Under the pieces are notes generated by a model that was not told the DNA's origin, ran no database searches, and saw nothing but the letters and a program-made list of their open reading frames with translations. Shown here piece by piece: positions 25,308-33,022 of a stretch of DNA of 64,000 nucleotides. Made by a program: the position numbers and the translations under genes. Location of the stretch: the NCBI GenBank assembly GCA_003345595.1, contig PRDI01000129.1, positions 1-64,000 on the forward strand, given 5' to 3'. Source of the stretch: Candidatus Thorarchaeota archaeon (GTDB lineage: Archaea > Asgardarchaeota > Thorarchaeia > Thorarchaeales > Thorarchaeaceae). Each line of letters opens with the position of its first letter. Position 1 is the first letter of the stretch.

Positions 25308-26020
25308 TGTACATCAGCTCCTTCCTTGTTCTTGTCTGCTTCCTCATCAAAGGACACACTAACCTGGCCCTCTCCACTACTGCCAGTCCGAGACCGTTGC
25401 CACTCCACTCTGCTTGTCAACCACTGGGCAAGACGGTATGCTAGGCGACCTGCGACAGTGATATAGTATGTGCCTCTGACCTCACCCTTAATCACATATC
25501 CGGCATCCATCAATGGTGTCAGATGGTGGGTCAATGAGCTGCCAGTCTTCCCTGTGAGCGTTTCGAGCTCATTGAACGACTTGCCGCCGTCTTTCAGAAT
25601 GTCAAGTATTCTGAGACGTTCTTCGCTGCCCAAAGGACTCACCGCTTGTGCAACGCGCTCGGCTGGGATGTTCTCGATTCTTCCCCGGCCATGCTTGCCC
25701 ATTCTTCTGATCATGAATCGCGGTGACTCCAGACTGACTCCGATATCGCCTACCTCTCGGACAGCTTTGCGTATCTGCTCTCCCAGTCCCTCCATCATCT
25801 CATCAAGACCATCAGTGATACTGCTCAAATCAACGAAGTGCGAATCTGGCGGAATGCAAGGCTCGGGAGGCCCGTGCGCTCTGTGACCTCCTCTGAAACG
25901 GCCTTCTTCGGCATAGGCTTCTCTTTCCTTGCGAAGACGTTCGACGTCTTCCTTCAGACTCTCTTTGAGCTTGCGCACTTCTTCGAGTTCTTTGCGAATA
26001 TCGTCTAGGTTCTCGGTCAT
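25304..26020 (-). CDS. ArsR-like winged-helix regulator with N-terminal coiled coil
   Basis: 238 residues. Residues 1-38 form a charged coiled coil (DDIRKELEEVRKLKESL). Residues about 120-200 are a winged helix: VSPLGSEERLRILDILKDGG, FNELETLTGKTGSSLTHHL recognition region, then GYVIKGEVRGTYYITVAGR wing. This is the layout of archaeal ArsR-type repressors. A good ribosome-binding site (GGTGAGGA) precedes ATG 26020. A palindrome TGTACAGTACA lies 15 bases upstream, suggesting autoregulation. The downstream unknown gene is translationally coupled, and a short ORF upstream repeats the coiled coil. Confidence 0.8.
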   Translation of the reverse strand: MTENLDDIRKELEEVRKLKESLKEDVERLRKEREAYAEEGRFRGGHRAHGPPEPCIPPDSHFVDLSSITDGLDEMMEGLGEQIRKAVREVGDIGVSLESPRFMIRRMGKHGRGRIENIPAERVAQAVSPLGSEERLRILDILKDGGKSFNELETLTGKTGSSLTHHLTPLMDAGYVIKGEVRGTYYITVAGRLAYRLAQWLTSRVEWQRSRTGSSGEGQVSVSFDEEADKNKEGADVQ

Positions 26021-26034
26021 TATTCCTCACCATT

Positions 26035-26045
26035 TGTACAGTACA
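26035..26045. promoter_or_regulatory. TGTAC-A-GTACA palindrome upstream of the ArsR-like gene
   Basis: An 11-bp odd-centred palindrome lies between the micro-ORF and the regulator start. The 8-mer ACTGTACA it contains (minus strand) recurs at 26264-26271, between the TATA box and the micro-ORF, and at 25306-25313 at the start of the coupled gene. It is a candidate operator of the regulator. Confidence 0.4.
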
Positions 26046-26100
26046 GTCATGCACCCGTAAGTCGTAGGTTTCGCTGGAGTTGTAAGAAATGGAGCCTCTC

Positions 26101-26247
26101 TCAGACTACAAGAGAGCCTCTGAATCGGCGCTCTTCTCCAGAGGTTTCTCTTTCCCTGTGGAGGCGTCTAATCTCCTCTCTCAGGGTTTGATTGAGTCTG
26201 CGCACTTCTTCCAGCTCTTTGCGAATGTCGTCTGAACTCGCGGTCAT
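26101..26247 (-). CDS. 48-residue coiled-coil micro-ORF copying the regulator's N-terminus
   Basis: The short ORF starts ATG 26247 and encodes SSDDIRKELEEVRRLNQTL followed by EEIRRLHRERE and GEERRFRG, then two Val and a stop. It matches the first 45 residues of the ArsR-like protein downstream (NLDDIRKELEEVRKLKESL, RLRKERE, EEGRFRG) and the DNA is clearly similar too. It has a TATA box (GATTTATAAG) about 34 bases upstream. It could be a functional partner that forms mixed coiled coils with the regulator, or a truncated duplicate. The reading frame is intact with no internal stop. Confidence 0.6.
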   Translation of the reverse strand: MTASSDDIRKELEEVRRLNQTLREEIRRLHRERETSGEERRFRGSLVV

Positions 26248-26279
26248 TCTGGACACTGAGCCTACTGTACATTTCTACA

Positions 26280-26289
26280 CTTATAAATC
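26280..26289 (-). promoter_or_regulatory. TATA box of the micro-ORF / ArsR-like operon
   Basis: GATTTATAAG on the minus strand lies 33-42 bases before ATG 26247, the normal archaeal distance for a leader of about ten bases. The ACTGTACA element sits between it and the start codon. Confidence 0.55.
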
Positions 26290-26494
26290 TTCGGTTCTAT
26301 TACAGTCGGCAGAGGCAATCCTCACTCGTACCGAGAATGGCTACAAGAGACTCCCGACCTAATCCTAGTGTTTCGACCGGAATTGCGGTAAAGACGACGC
26401 TTATTATTCTCCATGGGGTGTACCTAATACTGGAAGTGAGCGTGCAAGCTTGTTCGAGGAGGACAGAGGCCCGGGGTACTGCTTGTGTTTTGTA

Positions 26495-26722
26495 ATGAGC
26501 ATGCTTCCGATACTCGGCTTGTTCCTGCTTGCTCTTCCTCAACTGCCAGTCAGTGAACTGCCCTCTGTTGCCGTGCTGCTATTCCTAGTCTTCGCGCCGC
26601 TCTATGGTTGTGGAGATCTATTCAAGGGGCGGCCAATGTTCCAGTGGCACTATCACGGTGTCGAAACCGAGGTCATGGAAGAACTGGCCAAGGAAGTGGA
26701 CAGCCGTTCCTCAGCCATTTGA
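26495..26722 (+). CDS. Small membrane protein, unknown
   Basis: About 75 residues with one long or two closely spaced hydrophobic helices (MLPILGLFLLALPQLPV and SVAVLLFLVFAPL), a Cys, and a charged C-terminal helix (VMEELAKEVDSR). No family recognised. ATG 26495 is the first ATG; TTG 26450 would add 15 residues. There is no clear ribosome-binding site, so the gene call is tentative. Confidence 0.4.
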   Translation: MSMLPILGLFLLALPQLPVSELPSVAVLLFLVFAPLYGCGDLFKGRPMFQWHYHGVETEVMEELAKEVDSRSSAI

Positions 26723-26781
26723 CGGTATATTGAATGTCTGCCTGCTCTTCGGAACTGATGCTGCACAGCAGGCCTGCAGTT

Positions 26782-27300
26782 TCAGTGTAGCTGTTTCAGG
26801 CAACTGGGACAGAAAGTGCTTGGTTTTCGGTCTGTGTCATCCAAGCAGTTTGAGAAACGCATGACACAATGCTGTTTACAGTGGGAAAGACCAAACACAT
26901 GGCCAACCTCATGTAGCGCCTCCTTCGCCACCCGCTCGAAGTGCAGTGCCTCATTCTCCGGCAGGCCATAGAACACGGGGCTGAGCCGGGGCAGAGCAAC
27001 AAGAGCGTGCCCACCGTACTGCGCAAGACCGAATATGAAGTTCAGACTTGGAACAAAGAGGTCTAGGCTAACTAGACCAAGTCCGTGCTTGCCCGACGGA
27101 ACGCGATGGCCAACTGTATCCAAGAAGGGGTCTGCGGAGTACTGCCGACGCGCCGGCACGTACGCGTTCACGGGCACTGGCAGCTCGACCGGGTCCACAG
27201 ACACCTCCGCGAGATTACTGGGCAGCCCAGTGCTGAGCGCATCAGGAAGTCGATTCACTATGCTCTGTGGCGTTTTGGGAAAGACAAGGACGCGCAACAT
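26782..27300 (-). CDS. amzA: Archaemetzincin zinc protease
   Basis: 172-residue metallopeptidase. The extended zinc motif HEVGHVFGLSHCKQHCVM supplies three His and the catalytic Glu, followed by the family's Cys pairs (FSNCLDDTD, then FCPSCLKQL) that hold a second, structural zinc. The N-terminal half (YVPARRQYSADPFLD) is the usual substrate-cleft region. Archaemetzincins are small aminopeptidase-like enzymes of unknown cellular role, conserved in archaea and vertebrates. ATG 27300 gives the family length; upstream in-frame codons are unlikely to be translated. Confidence 0.9.
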   Translation of the reverse strand: MLRVLVFPKTPQSIVNRLPDALSTGLPSNLAEVSVDPVELPVPVNAYVPARRQYSADPFLDTVGHRVPSGKHGLGLVSLDLFVPSLNFIFGLAQYGGHALVALPRLSPVFYGLPENEALHFERVAKEALHEVGHVFGLSHCKQHCVMRFSNCLDDTDRKPSTFCPSCLKQLH

Positions 27301-27342
27301 TGTCAATCGTGACACCCGATTTGGGATTGTGTTGACTACTAT

Positions 27343-27591
27343 ATGTATTCGTTCATGGACCTGATTGGCGTGCAACAGCTGACTCAGTTGTCAATCAAGA
27401 TCACGCTTGCAAGGGTCAATGACAATGTCACTCTGACGCTTTGGTGGTATTCTGGAACATGGATTAACGCATGCGGCCCCAACTGGCTCCTGTTGTCACC
27501 ATTTGTGGTTCTGCCCGCTGTTGTAGGCCTCATACTGGTTGTTAACGGGCTGACTCGGGCCAAGGGAATTGACTCTGATGACCTTTCCTGA
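27343..27591 (+). CDS. Small single-helix membrane protein, unknown
   Basis: 82 residues with one hydrophobic helix (about 48-68, WLLLSPFVVLPAVVGLILVV) and otherwise polar sequence including NDNVTLTLWW. No recognised family. It partly overlaps, on the opposite strand, the open frame that carries the etfA remnant. No ribosome-binding site supports ATG 27343, so this may be spurious. Confidence 0.3.
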   Translation: MYSFMDLIGVQQLTQLSIKITLARVNDNVTLTLWWYSGTWINACGPNWLLLSPFVVLPAVVGLILVVNGLTRAKGIDSDDLS

Positions 27592-27603
27592 CCCAAGGGC
27601 CCA

Positions 27604-27729
27604 TCTCTCGGACTGCAGCTTCTTGCGCTCCTCTATGACTGCAGGCACGACCTCGAAGATACCTCCGACGACACGGGAGTCTGGGATCCCAAAGATTGCA
27701 CTCTCGCGTTCCAATTGGAAGTGACGATT
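27604..27729 (-). pseudogene. Decayed second copy of the etfA 3' end
   Basis: The frame encodes ESAIFGIPDSRVVGGIFEVV followed by PAVIEERKKLQSER, matching the last residues of the intact EtfA in this window (EAPIFEIADFGIVGDLFEVV, PAVIEELKNLQSER). The stop codon TGA of the intact gene is TGG here, so the frame reads on. By eye about 39 of 47 bases nearest the stop agree, many differences being synonymous. Nothing resembling the rest of EtfA is seen upstream. It lies 2.5 kb beyond the intact 3' end, on the same strand, with the propeller gene between them. Confidence 0.7.
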
Positions 27730-27806
27730 GCCTAAGAGGGTCATCGAGCTCAGGAATCCAACACCTCAGGCAACGTGGGTCTCAACCTAGACACGGATGT
27801 TTGAGT

Positions 27807-30119
27807 TCAAAGTTCATGCATCTGTCTGGGTTCTCCATGAGGCCTTCTTCGAACCAGTAAGGCTTCTGGTCCCCTGTTGGCCGACCTTCGTATCAATGTT
27901 ACGAGGACAGCCATCAAGGCTGCCATCCCCAGTCCGACTCCTGTCGCCACAATCAATAGTGAGAAGGCACCATCTTGGGTCGTAATGGTGGTGGTCGTAG
28001 TGGCATTCGTGAGCTTGAATACGAAACAGTCGCTCGGTCCACTCAGAGTGCCGTCGTAGGCTTTCACAGTGGGGAAGTCCCAGGAAACAGTGTACCCCGT
28101 GACGTAGGCATCACCTGTATTGACCACTGCTACGCCGTAGCCACCTTCTTCATCGCTTCCGCCCACAAAGGTTGAAAAGAGCAAGGTGTTGCCAGCAGAC
28201 GAAAGCTTGAACACAAATGCATCCTTGTATCCACCAAAGGTGCTGTTATAGGCATTCACAGTGGGGAAGTCACTCGAAAAGGTTTCACCGGTAACATATG
28301 CATTACCATTACTGTCAACCGCTATCGCGCAGCCATACTCGTGATGCCCACCGCCCACAAAAGTCGAGTAGAGCAGAGTGTTGCCAGCGGATGAAATCTT
28401 GAACACGAAGACGTCTCCAGAACCTCCATAGGCATTGCCATGGTTGCTGTCGTATTCGTTCACAGTGGGGAAGTCACTCGAAAGGGTTTCACCGGTAATG
28501 TATGCATTGCCTGTGCTGTCAACTGCTATCGCACAGCCAGCATCGGTATCACTCCCGCCTACGAAAGTGGAGTAGAGCATACTGCCAGCGGATGAAAGTC
28601 TGAACACGAAAACATCGTCGGTTTCACTGGCGGTGCTGTTGTAGGCGTTGACAGTAGGAAAATCAGTGGAATCCGTGTATCCGGTGACAAAGGCACTACC
28701 CGTACTGTTAACTGCTATCGCACTACCACCATCTTGGCCATTCCCACCCACATAGGTGGAGTAGAGCAGGGCGTTCCCGCCAGACGAAAGCTTGAACACA
28801 AAGCAGTCAGCATACCCACCAAGGGCGCTGTCGTATGCGTTCAAGGCGGGAAAATCACTTGAAAGGGTTTCACCGGTAATGTATGCATTGCCTGTGCTGT
28901 CAACTGCTATCCCATAGCTACGATCCCAACTACTGCCACCTACATACGTTGAATAGAGCAGACTGTTGCCGGCCGAAGAGAGTTTGAACACGAAACAGTC
29001 GTAGACTGCACCATTGAACATGCTGTCGTAGGCGTTGACGGTGGGAAAATCAGTGGATTCAGTGTATCCGGTGACATATGCATTGCCTGAATTGTCGACT
29101 GCTATCCCCCGAGCCCAATCGTTACCGCTTCCGCCCACGTACGTGGAATAGAGCAGAGTGTTGCCGGCGGATGAAACCTTGAACACAAATGCATCCTTGT
29201 ATCCACCAAAGGTGCTGTTGTAAGCGTTCAGAGTTGGAAAATCCAGAGAATCAGTTACCCCGGTGATGTAGGCATTACCTGCCCCGTCAACTGCGATTCC
29301 ATAGCCATGTTCGCTGCCAGTTCCGCCCATATACGTGGAGTAGAGCAATGGGTCTAGCACCAGCGGCCTTGATTTATCGTAATCGCCTACTCTGAATCCA
29401 AATACATGGTAACCAAGCGAGATGAACTCACTCTCAACGGCATTCGTTCCTTGAAATGATCTCAAACCCTCATCTGTTAGCGTTCTACCGTCCTTCTCCA
29501 GACTCAAGGACGTACTTCCAATCACCACCGAATCAGTGCCATTACATCGGACTCTGATGTCTGTCGGGTCACCACCGGGAGCCACGCGGAACTCATACTT
29601 TGCCCCATCTACCGTAGCCTCATAGAAGAGGCTGATTCCTAACCAGAGGTCATTGTATACGACACGAGCGAACCCCCTGATTCCAGTGAATGTCCCACGG
29701 TTTCCGAGAAGGTAGCTAATATTATGACTTACTCGATTGATTCCTTGCGGGATTACAGAACGCGCCGCATCAAATGACATGACTATACCATTCTCGACCC
29801 CATCTATCCATACATAGACCTTGCTGTCTGCAAAACCAATTACCCCGCCTGGGATTCTCCCATAGAATCTCACATCAGCGCAATCAACTTGACCGAGATT
29901 CTCGTAGAAGAAACTTCTGGACTCGGTCTGAACCGTTTCGACCAAAGCTTGCTGGTCGACTCCGTTCGTTTTCAAACGGGATGTCTCATCGCCTTCAACG
30001 AACTTCCAATCATTCAAACAGGGTGCCATGAATGCCACGGTTATCAGGATAATTATCAGCTCGGGCACAAAAAGCAAGTCTATCTTCGATGCACCCACGT
30101 ATCGCCTCTCCTTAGCCAA
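27807..30119 (-). CDS. Secreted membrane-anchored SBBP-repeat (beta-propeller) protein
   Basis: 770 residues. A hydrophobic N-terminal segment (about 12-32) exports the protein. Residues about 65-255 form the N-terminal domain often found before such repeats (SFFYENLGQVDCADVRFYG... LGYHVFGFRVGDY). Seven SBBP repeats of about 62-65 residues follow, each starting LLYSTYVGG and containing GNAYVTGYT and DFPTVNAY. The C-terminus has a Thr-rich stalk, a membrane helix and a basic tail. It probably displays a propeller at the cell surface for adhesion or binding. Start TTG 30119 lies about 30 bases after a TTTAATA box. Confidence 0.82.
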   Translation of the reverse strand: MAKERRYVGASKIDLLFVPELIIILITVAFMAPCLNDWKFVEGDETSRLKTNGVDQQALVETVQTESRSFFYENLGQVDCADVRFYGRIPGGVIGFADSKVYVWIDGVENGIVMSFDAARSVIPQGINRVSHNISYLLGNRGTFTGIRGFARVVYNDLWLGISLFYEATVDGAKYEFRVAPGGDPTDIRVRCNGTDSVVIGSTSLSLEKDGRTLTDEGLRSFQGTNAVESEFISLGYHVFGFRVGDYDKSRPLVLDPLLYSTYMGGTGSEHGYGIAVDGAGNAYITGVTDSLDFPTLNAYNSTFGGYKDAFVFKVSSAGNTLLYSTYVGGSGNDWARGIAVDNSGNAYVTGYTESTDFPTVNAYDSMFNGAVYDCFVFKLSSAGNSLLYSTYVGGSSWDRSYGIAVDSTGNAYITGETLSSDFPALNAYDSALGGYADCFVFKLSSGGNALLYSTYVGGNGQDGGSAIAVNSTGSAFVTGYTDSTDFPTVNAYNSTASETDDVFVFRLSSAGSMLYSTFVGGSDTDAGCAIAVDSTGNAYITGETLSSDFPTVNEYDSNHGNAYGGSGDVFVFKISSAGNTLLYSTFVGGGHHEYGCAIAVDSNGNAYVTGETFSSDFPTVNAYNSTFGGYKDAFVFKLSSAGNTLLFSTFVGGSDEEGGYGVAVVNTGDAYVTGYTVSWDFPTVKAYDGTLSGPSDCFVFKLTNATTTTTITTQDGAFSLLIVATGVGLGMAALMAVLVTLIRRSANRGPEALLVRRRPHGEPRQMHEL
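28015..29350 (-). repeat. Seven tandem coding repeats of about 190 bp (SBBP)
   Basis: In-frame coding repeats inside the propeller gene. The DNA is similar enough that blocks such as the one encoding SSDFPTVNAYNSTFGG recur almost unchanged, suggesting recent internal duplication or gene conversion. This is not a CRISPR array: units are long, coding and without unique spacers. Confidence 0.8.
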
Positions 30120-30272
30120 GGTAATATTGCTAAGCTTAGAAACGCATGGTATTAAACCTGCTCAGTTTCCCTTTGCTTTTGCCGAAGCCATTCCATGGGA
30201 CATAGACACGGACTTGACAAGGCAATCACCGACCTGGGAAGGGGTCATCAGGCACCTCCCAAGTTGTCCGAA

Positions 30273-31472
30273 TCATCTCTCAGATTGTAGGTTCTTGAGT
30301 TCCTCTATGACTGCCGGCACAACCTCAAACAGGTCGCCGACTATTCCGAAGTCTGCAATCTCGAATATCGGCGCCTCGGGGTCCTTGTTTACTGCAACTA
30401 TAACGTCACTTGAGCTCATGCCGATCCTATGCTGGATCGCCCCAGATATACCCAAGGCAAAGTAGAGCTTGGGGCATACCGTGCGTCCAGACTGCCCGAC
30501 CTGTTGCGATGGGGGTAGCCAACCAGCGTCCACAACCGGCCTAGAGCCACCGACTGCCGCGTCGAGCAGCTTGGCCAATTCTGTGGGAAGTGTAAGGTTG
30601 GCCGGGTCTTTTATTCCCCGTCCGCTGCAGACAATGACATCGGCTGTGTCAATCGGCTTCATGCCTTCGGCAAGCTCTTTCACTCTATTCACGACCCTAG
30701 TCCGTATCTGAACTGGGTTGATCTTCACCTCAACCTTCTCAATGGTACCCTTCCGAGAAACGTCCCGCTCCCTCGGTTTGAAGACATTCGGCCGGACAGT
30801 TGACATCTGAGGTCTCGTGTATGGGCAGAGGATCTCGGCCATGATGTTCCCTCCGAATGCAGGGCGAATCTGCACAAGCTGTCGCTTGTCATCGATTTCA
30901 AGACCAGTACAGTCCGCGGTGAGCCCAAGGCCAAGCCGAGCCGCCACGCGAGGAGCAAGGTCTCTTCCGTTGCCTGTCGCACCGAACAGTACGATTGCCG
31001 GCTTGCGAGGAGCAATCAAAGACGTGACTGCAATAGTGTACGCATCTGTCGTGTAATCAGCAAAGGCCTTGTCATCCACTACGAGAACCTTGTCAGCTCC
31101 TTGCTGAATCAACGACTCCGCGTAACTGGATGTGTCTGATCCAATGAGCACAGCTACGACCTTCTCGCGGAGATTGTCGGCAAGGACACGCGCCTTGGTC
31201 ACTAGCTCATAGGCGACGCTCCGGACTCTTCCCTCAGCAGTCTCGCATACAACCCAGACGTCCTTGTACTGAGCAATCTTGTCCTTGTCCACAGCCTTCC
31301 TCTCGATCTTTATGGCATTCACAGGGCACACTTCTTGGCAGGAGCCACAGAGAACACACTTGTCAAAGTCGAAACGTACCTTATTGCCGTCCTTGGTAAT
31401 GGCCCCGAAGTTGCAGACCTTTGGGCACAGCATACAGCCAGTGCATTTCTCTTTGTCATAGATCAGTACCAT
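30273..31472 (-). CDS. etfA: Electron transfer flavoprotein alpha subunit with N-terminal 2[4Fe-4S] ferredoxin
   Basis: Residues 1-58 carry two complete 4Fe-4S motifs (CTGCMLCPKVC and CVLCGSCQEVC). The remainder is EtfA: an N-terminal domain to about 265, then the FAD-binding domain with VCSGRGI, GSRPVVDAGWLPPSQQVGQSG, YFALGISGAIQH and VAVNKDPEAPIFEIADFG. ETF accepts electrons from acyl-CoA dehydrogenases and passes them to a quinone or ferredoxin-linked reductase; the fused ferredoxin suggests direct Fe-S transfer, as in several anaerobes. It follows etfB by 3 bases, so the order is etfB-etfA. It probably serves the fatty-acid genes of this window. Confidence 0.93.
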   Translation of the reverse strand: MVLIYDKEKCTGCMLCPKVCNFGAITKDGNKVRFDFDKCVLCGSCQEVCPVNAIKIERKAVDKDKIAQYKDVWVVCETAEGRVRSVAYELVTKARVLADNLREKVVAVLIGSDTSSYAESLIQQGADKVLVVDDKAFADYTTDAYTIAVTSLIAPRKPAIVLFGATGNGRDLAPRVAARLGLGLTADCTGLEIDDKRQLVQIRPAFGGNIMAEILCPYTRPQMSTVRPNVFKPRERDVSRKGTIEKVEVKINPVQIRTRVVNRVKELAEGMKPIDTADVIVCSGRGIKDPANLTLPTELAKLLDAAVGGSRPVVDAGWLPPSQQVGQSGRTVCPKLYFALGISGAIQHRIGMSSSDVIVAVNKDPEAPIFEIADFGIVGDLFEVVPAVIEELKNLQSER

Positions 31473-31475
31473 TCT

Positions 31476-32264
31476 CTAGATCGCCCCCTTTGATGCAAGG
31501 AACTCAACAAGTTTCTTTGCTGCGGCCTTCGGGTCGGTTCCCTCTATCTTGATGCCGCCTTTCCTCCTCTCAGGTGCGAACACTTTCCTGACTGTCGTTG
31601 GTGACCCCTTGAGTCCAATTGAGTCTGGACTAATGCCCAGCGTCGTTACGGTCACTTCTTCGAGAGGCTTCTTCTTTGCCTTCATGATGCCCATGATGTT
31701 GGGGAGTCTGGGCTCGTTCAGACCCTTTGTGGCGGTCAGCAGTGCAGGCAGCTTCACTCTCACCACTTCATAGCCCTCATCAGTCCCGCGATGCACGACC
31801 ACGAACTTACCGTCCTCCTCGACCTCAAGGTGGCGTACATAACAGACCTGAGGAATACCAAGGAGCTCAGCAATCTCCGGACCCACCTGTGCGGTATCAC
31901 CATCTATGGCTTGCTTTCCACATATGACCAAGTCATACTCCATCTTCTTGATCTGTTCAGATAGAGTGCGAGCGGTCGCCCAGGTGTCCGCACCTGCGAA
32001 CGCTCTATCAGTGAGGAGAATCGCCTTGTCTGCGCCCATGGCCAGCGCCTTCAGCAGTACTTCCTTGGCTTGCGGGGGTCCCATCGTTACGACCGTGACC
32101 TCACCGCCGAGCTTCTCCTTAAGCTGAATCGCCGCCTCAACTGCGTACTCGTCGAATGGATTCAGAATGCTGGGCACTCCTTCTCGGATGAGCGTGCCGG
32201 TTTCAGGGTTGATACGAACCTCAGCAACCTCAGGAACTTGCTTGACAGGGACTATGACCTTCAT
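31476..32264 (-). CDS. etfB: Electron transfer flavoprotein beta subunit
   Basis: Typical EtfB of 262 residues: KVIVPVKQVPEVAEVRIN, NPFDEYAVEAAIQLKE, VTMGPPQAKEVLLKALAMGADKAILL, DLVICGKQAIDGDTAQVGP and LPALLTATKGLNEPRLP, the last being the family's AMP/FAD-site region. Start ATG 32264 with GGGGTGT upstream; eight earlier in-frame codons are excluded. First gene of the etfBA pair; a TATA-like CATTATAAGC at about 32319-32328 lies upstream. Confidence 0.93.
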   Translation of the reverse strand: MKVIVPVKQVPEVAEVRINPETGTLIREGVPSILNPFDEYAVEAAIQLKEKLGGEVTVVTMGPPQAKEVLLKALAMGADKAILLTDRAFAGADTWATARTLSEQIKKMEYDLVICGKQAIDGDTAQVGPEIAELLGIPQVCYVRHLEVEEDGKFVVVHRGTDEGYEVVRVKLPALLTATKGLNEPRLPNIMGIMKAKKKPLEEVTVTTLGISPDSIGLKGSPTTVRKVFAPERRKGGIKIEGTDPKAAAKKLVEFLASKGAI

Positions 32265-32477
32265 GAACGTACACCCCGAGGTGTCCACGTTGTTCGGCTC
32301 GCACGGGTAGTTCGTATCATTATAAGCAATGCGTACGAGGAACTGTCAGCCGGCCAGTAGTGTCCCTTACGTAGGCGGACCCTTTCAAGGAGGTGCGAGA
32401 GCAGGCCTTACGTAATCCTTTTATGAGAGCTTCGGCGGATAACCAGCCAATTGCTACTAAGAAGGTAGTGGACACTA

Positions 32478-32855
32478 ATGGGCAAAGAGAAAGGTATTGG
32501 CATACTCATATTCATCCTCGCATTCCTCGTGTTGATTTACTACACGTGGGGTCTTGTAATCCTGCAGAACCCATGGTTTGGACCAGCTGTTCAGAACTGG
32601 GTAGTTGCCACTTTTGGACCAGGGATATGGAGAGACATCTTCCTCCCGGACCCGATGTTCCTCATCATCCTTCCCGTCTGGCTTGCCGCCGTGCTGATTG
32701 CAGTCATCGCTATGTGGATTGGTTGGACTATGATCACCACACCAGCTCCTGAGCCACTCGAAGACTTCGATTTCGAAGAGGAGAAGGTGGCCGAGGGTAA
32801 GAAGGCTGAGGAGAAGAAGCCTGAAGAGAAGAAACCCGAGGAAAAGAAGAAGTAG
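32478..32855 (+). CDS. Two-helix membrane protein with Lys/Glu-rich tail
   Basis: 125 residues. Helix 1 (about 7-27) and helix 2 (about 61-86) enclose a loop rich in Trp, Pro and Phe; after DFDFEEEK the last 25 residues are repeats of EEKKPEEKK type that should be disordered and highly charged. No family recognised. Such tails often bind ribosomes, chaperones or partner proteins at the membrane. ATG 32478 has GGTAGTGG upstream and a TTTTATGA box at about 32418. It is a single-gene unit closed by the hairpin that follows. Confidence 0.6.
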   Translation: MGKEKGIGILIFILAFLVLIYYTWGLVILQNPWFGPAVQNWVVATFGPGIWRDIFLPDPMFLIILPVWLAAVLIAVIAMWIGWTMITTPAPEPLEDFDFEEEKVAEGKKAEEKKPEEKKPEEKKK

Positions 32856-32891
32856 AACGCTTCAAGAGAATAACCCAAGTCACTACCACAG

Positions 32892-32926
32892 GAGAGCGGA
32901 CCGCGTGGTCCCTCTCACCTTATTTT
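32892..32926. terminator. Hairpin plus T-run between convergent genes
   Basis: GAGAG-C-GGACC, loop GCGT, then GGTCC-CTCTC forms a ten-pair stem with one bulged C, followed by TTATTTT. It lies 36 bases after the membrane-protein stop and before the convergent mutase gene, and resembles an intrinsic terminator. Confidence 0.55.
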
Positions 32927-33022
32927 CTGTTGCACAACAAGAAACTGCGATATCGCAGCCGCTCTATCTTGCTCGGATACAGCGTAAATCGCGCTTTGTA
33001 TGGAACCTGTATGTCTACTGAC

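Noticed and set aside
28015-29350. Array of regularly spaced similar sequences that could look like CRISPR
   Set aside because: Units are about 190 bp, in frame, coding for SBBP repeats, and there are no short spacers or cas genes.
32265-32477. Possible structured RNA between etfB and the two-helix membrane protein
   Set aside because: No cloverleaf or riboswitch-like fold was recognised; the stretch looks like two divergent promoters.
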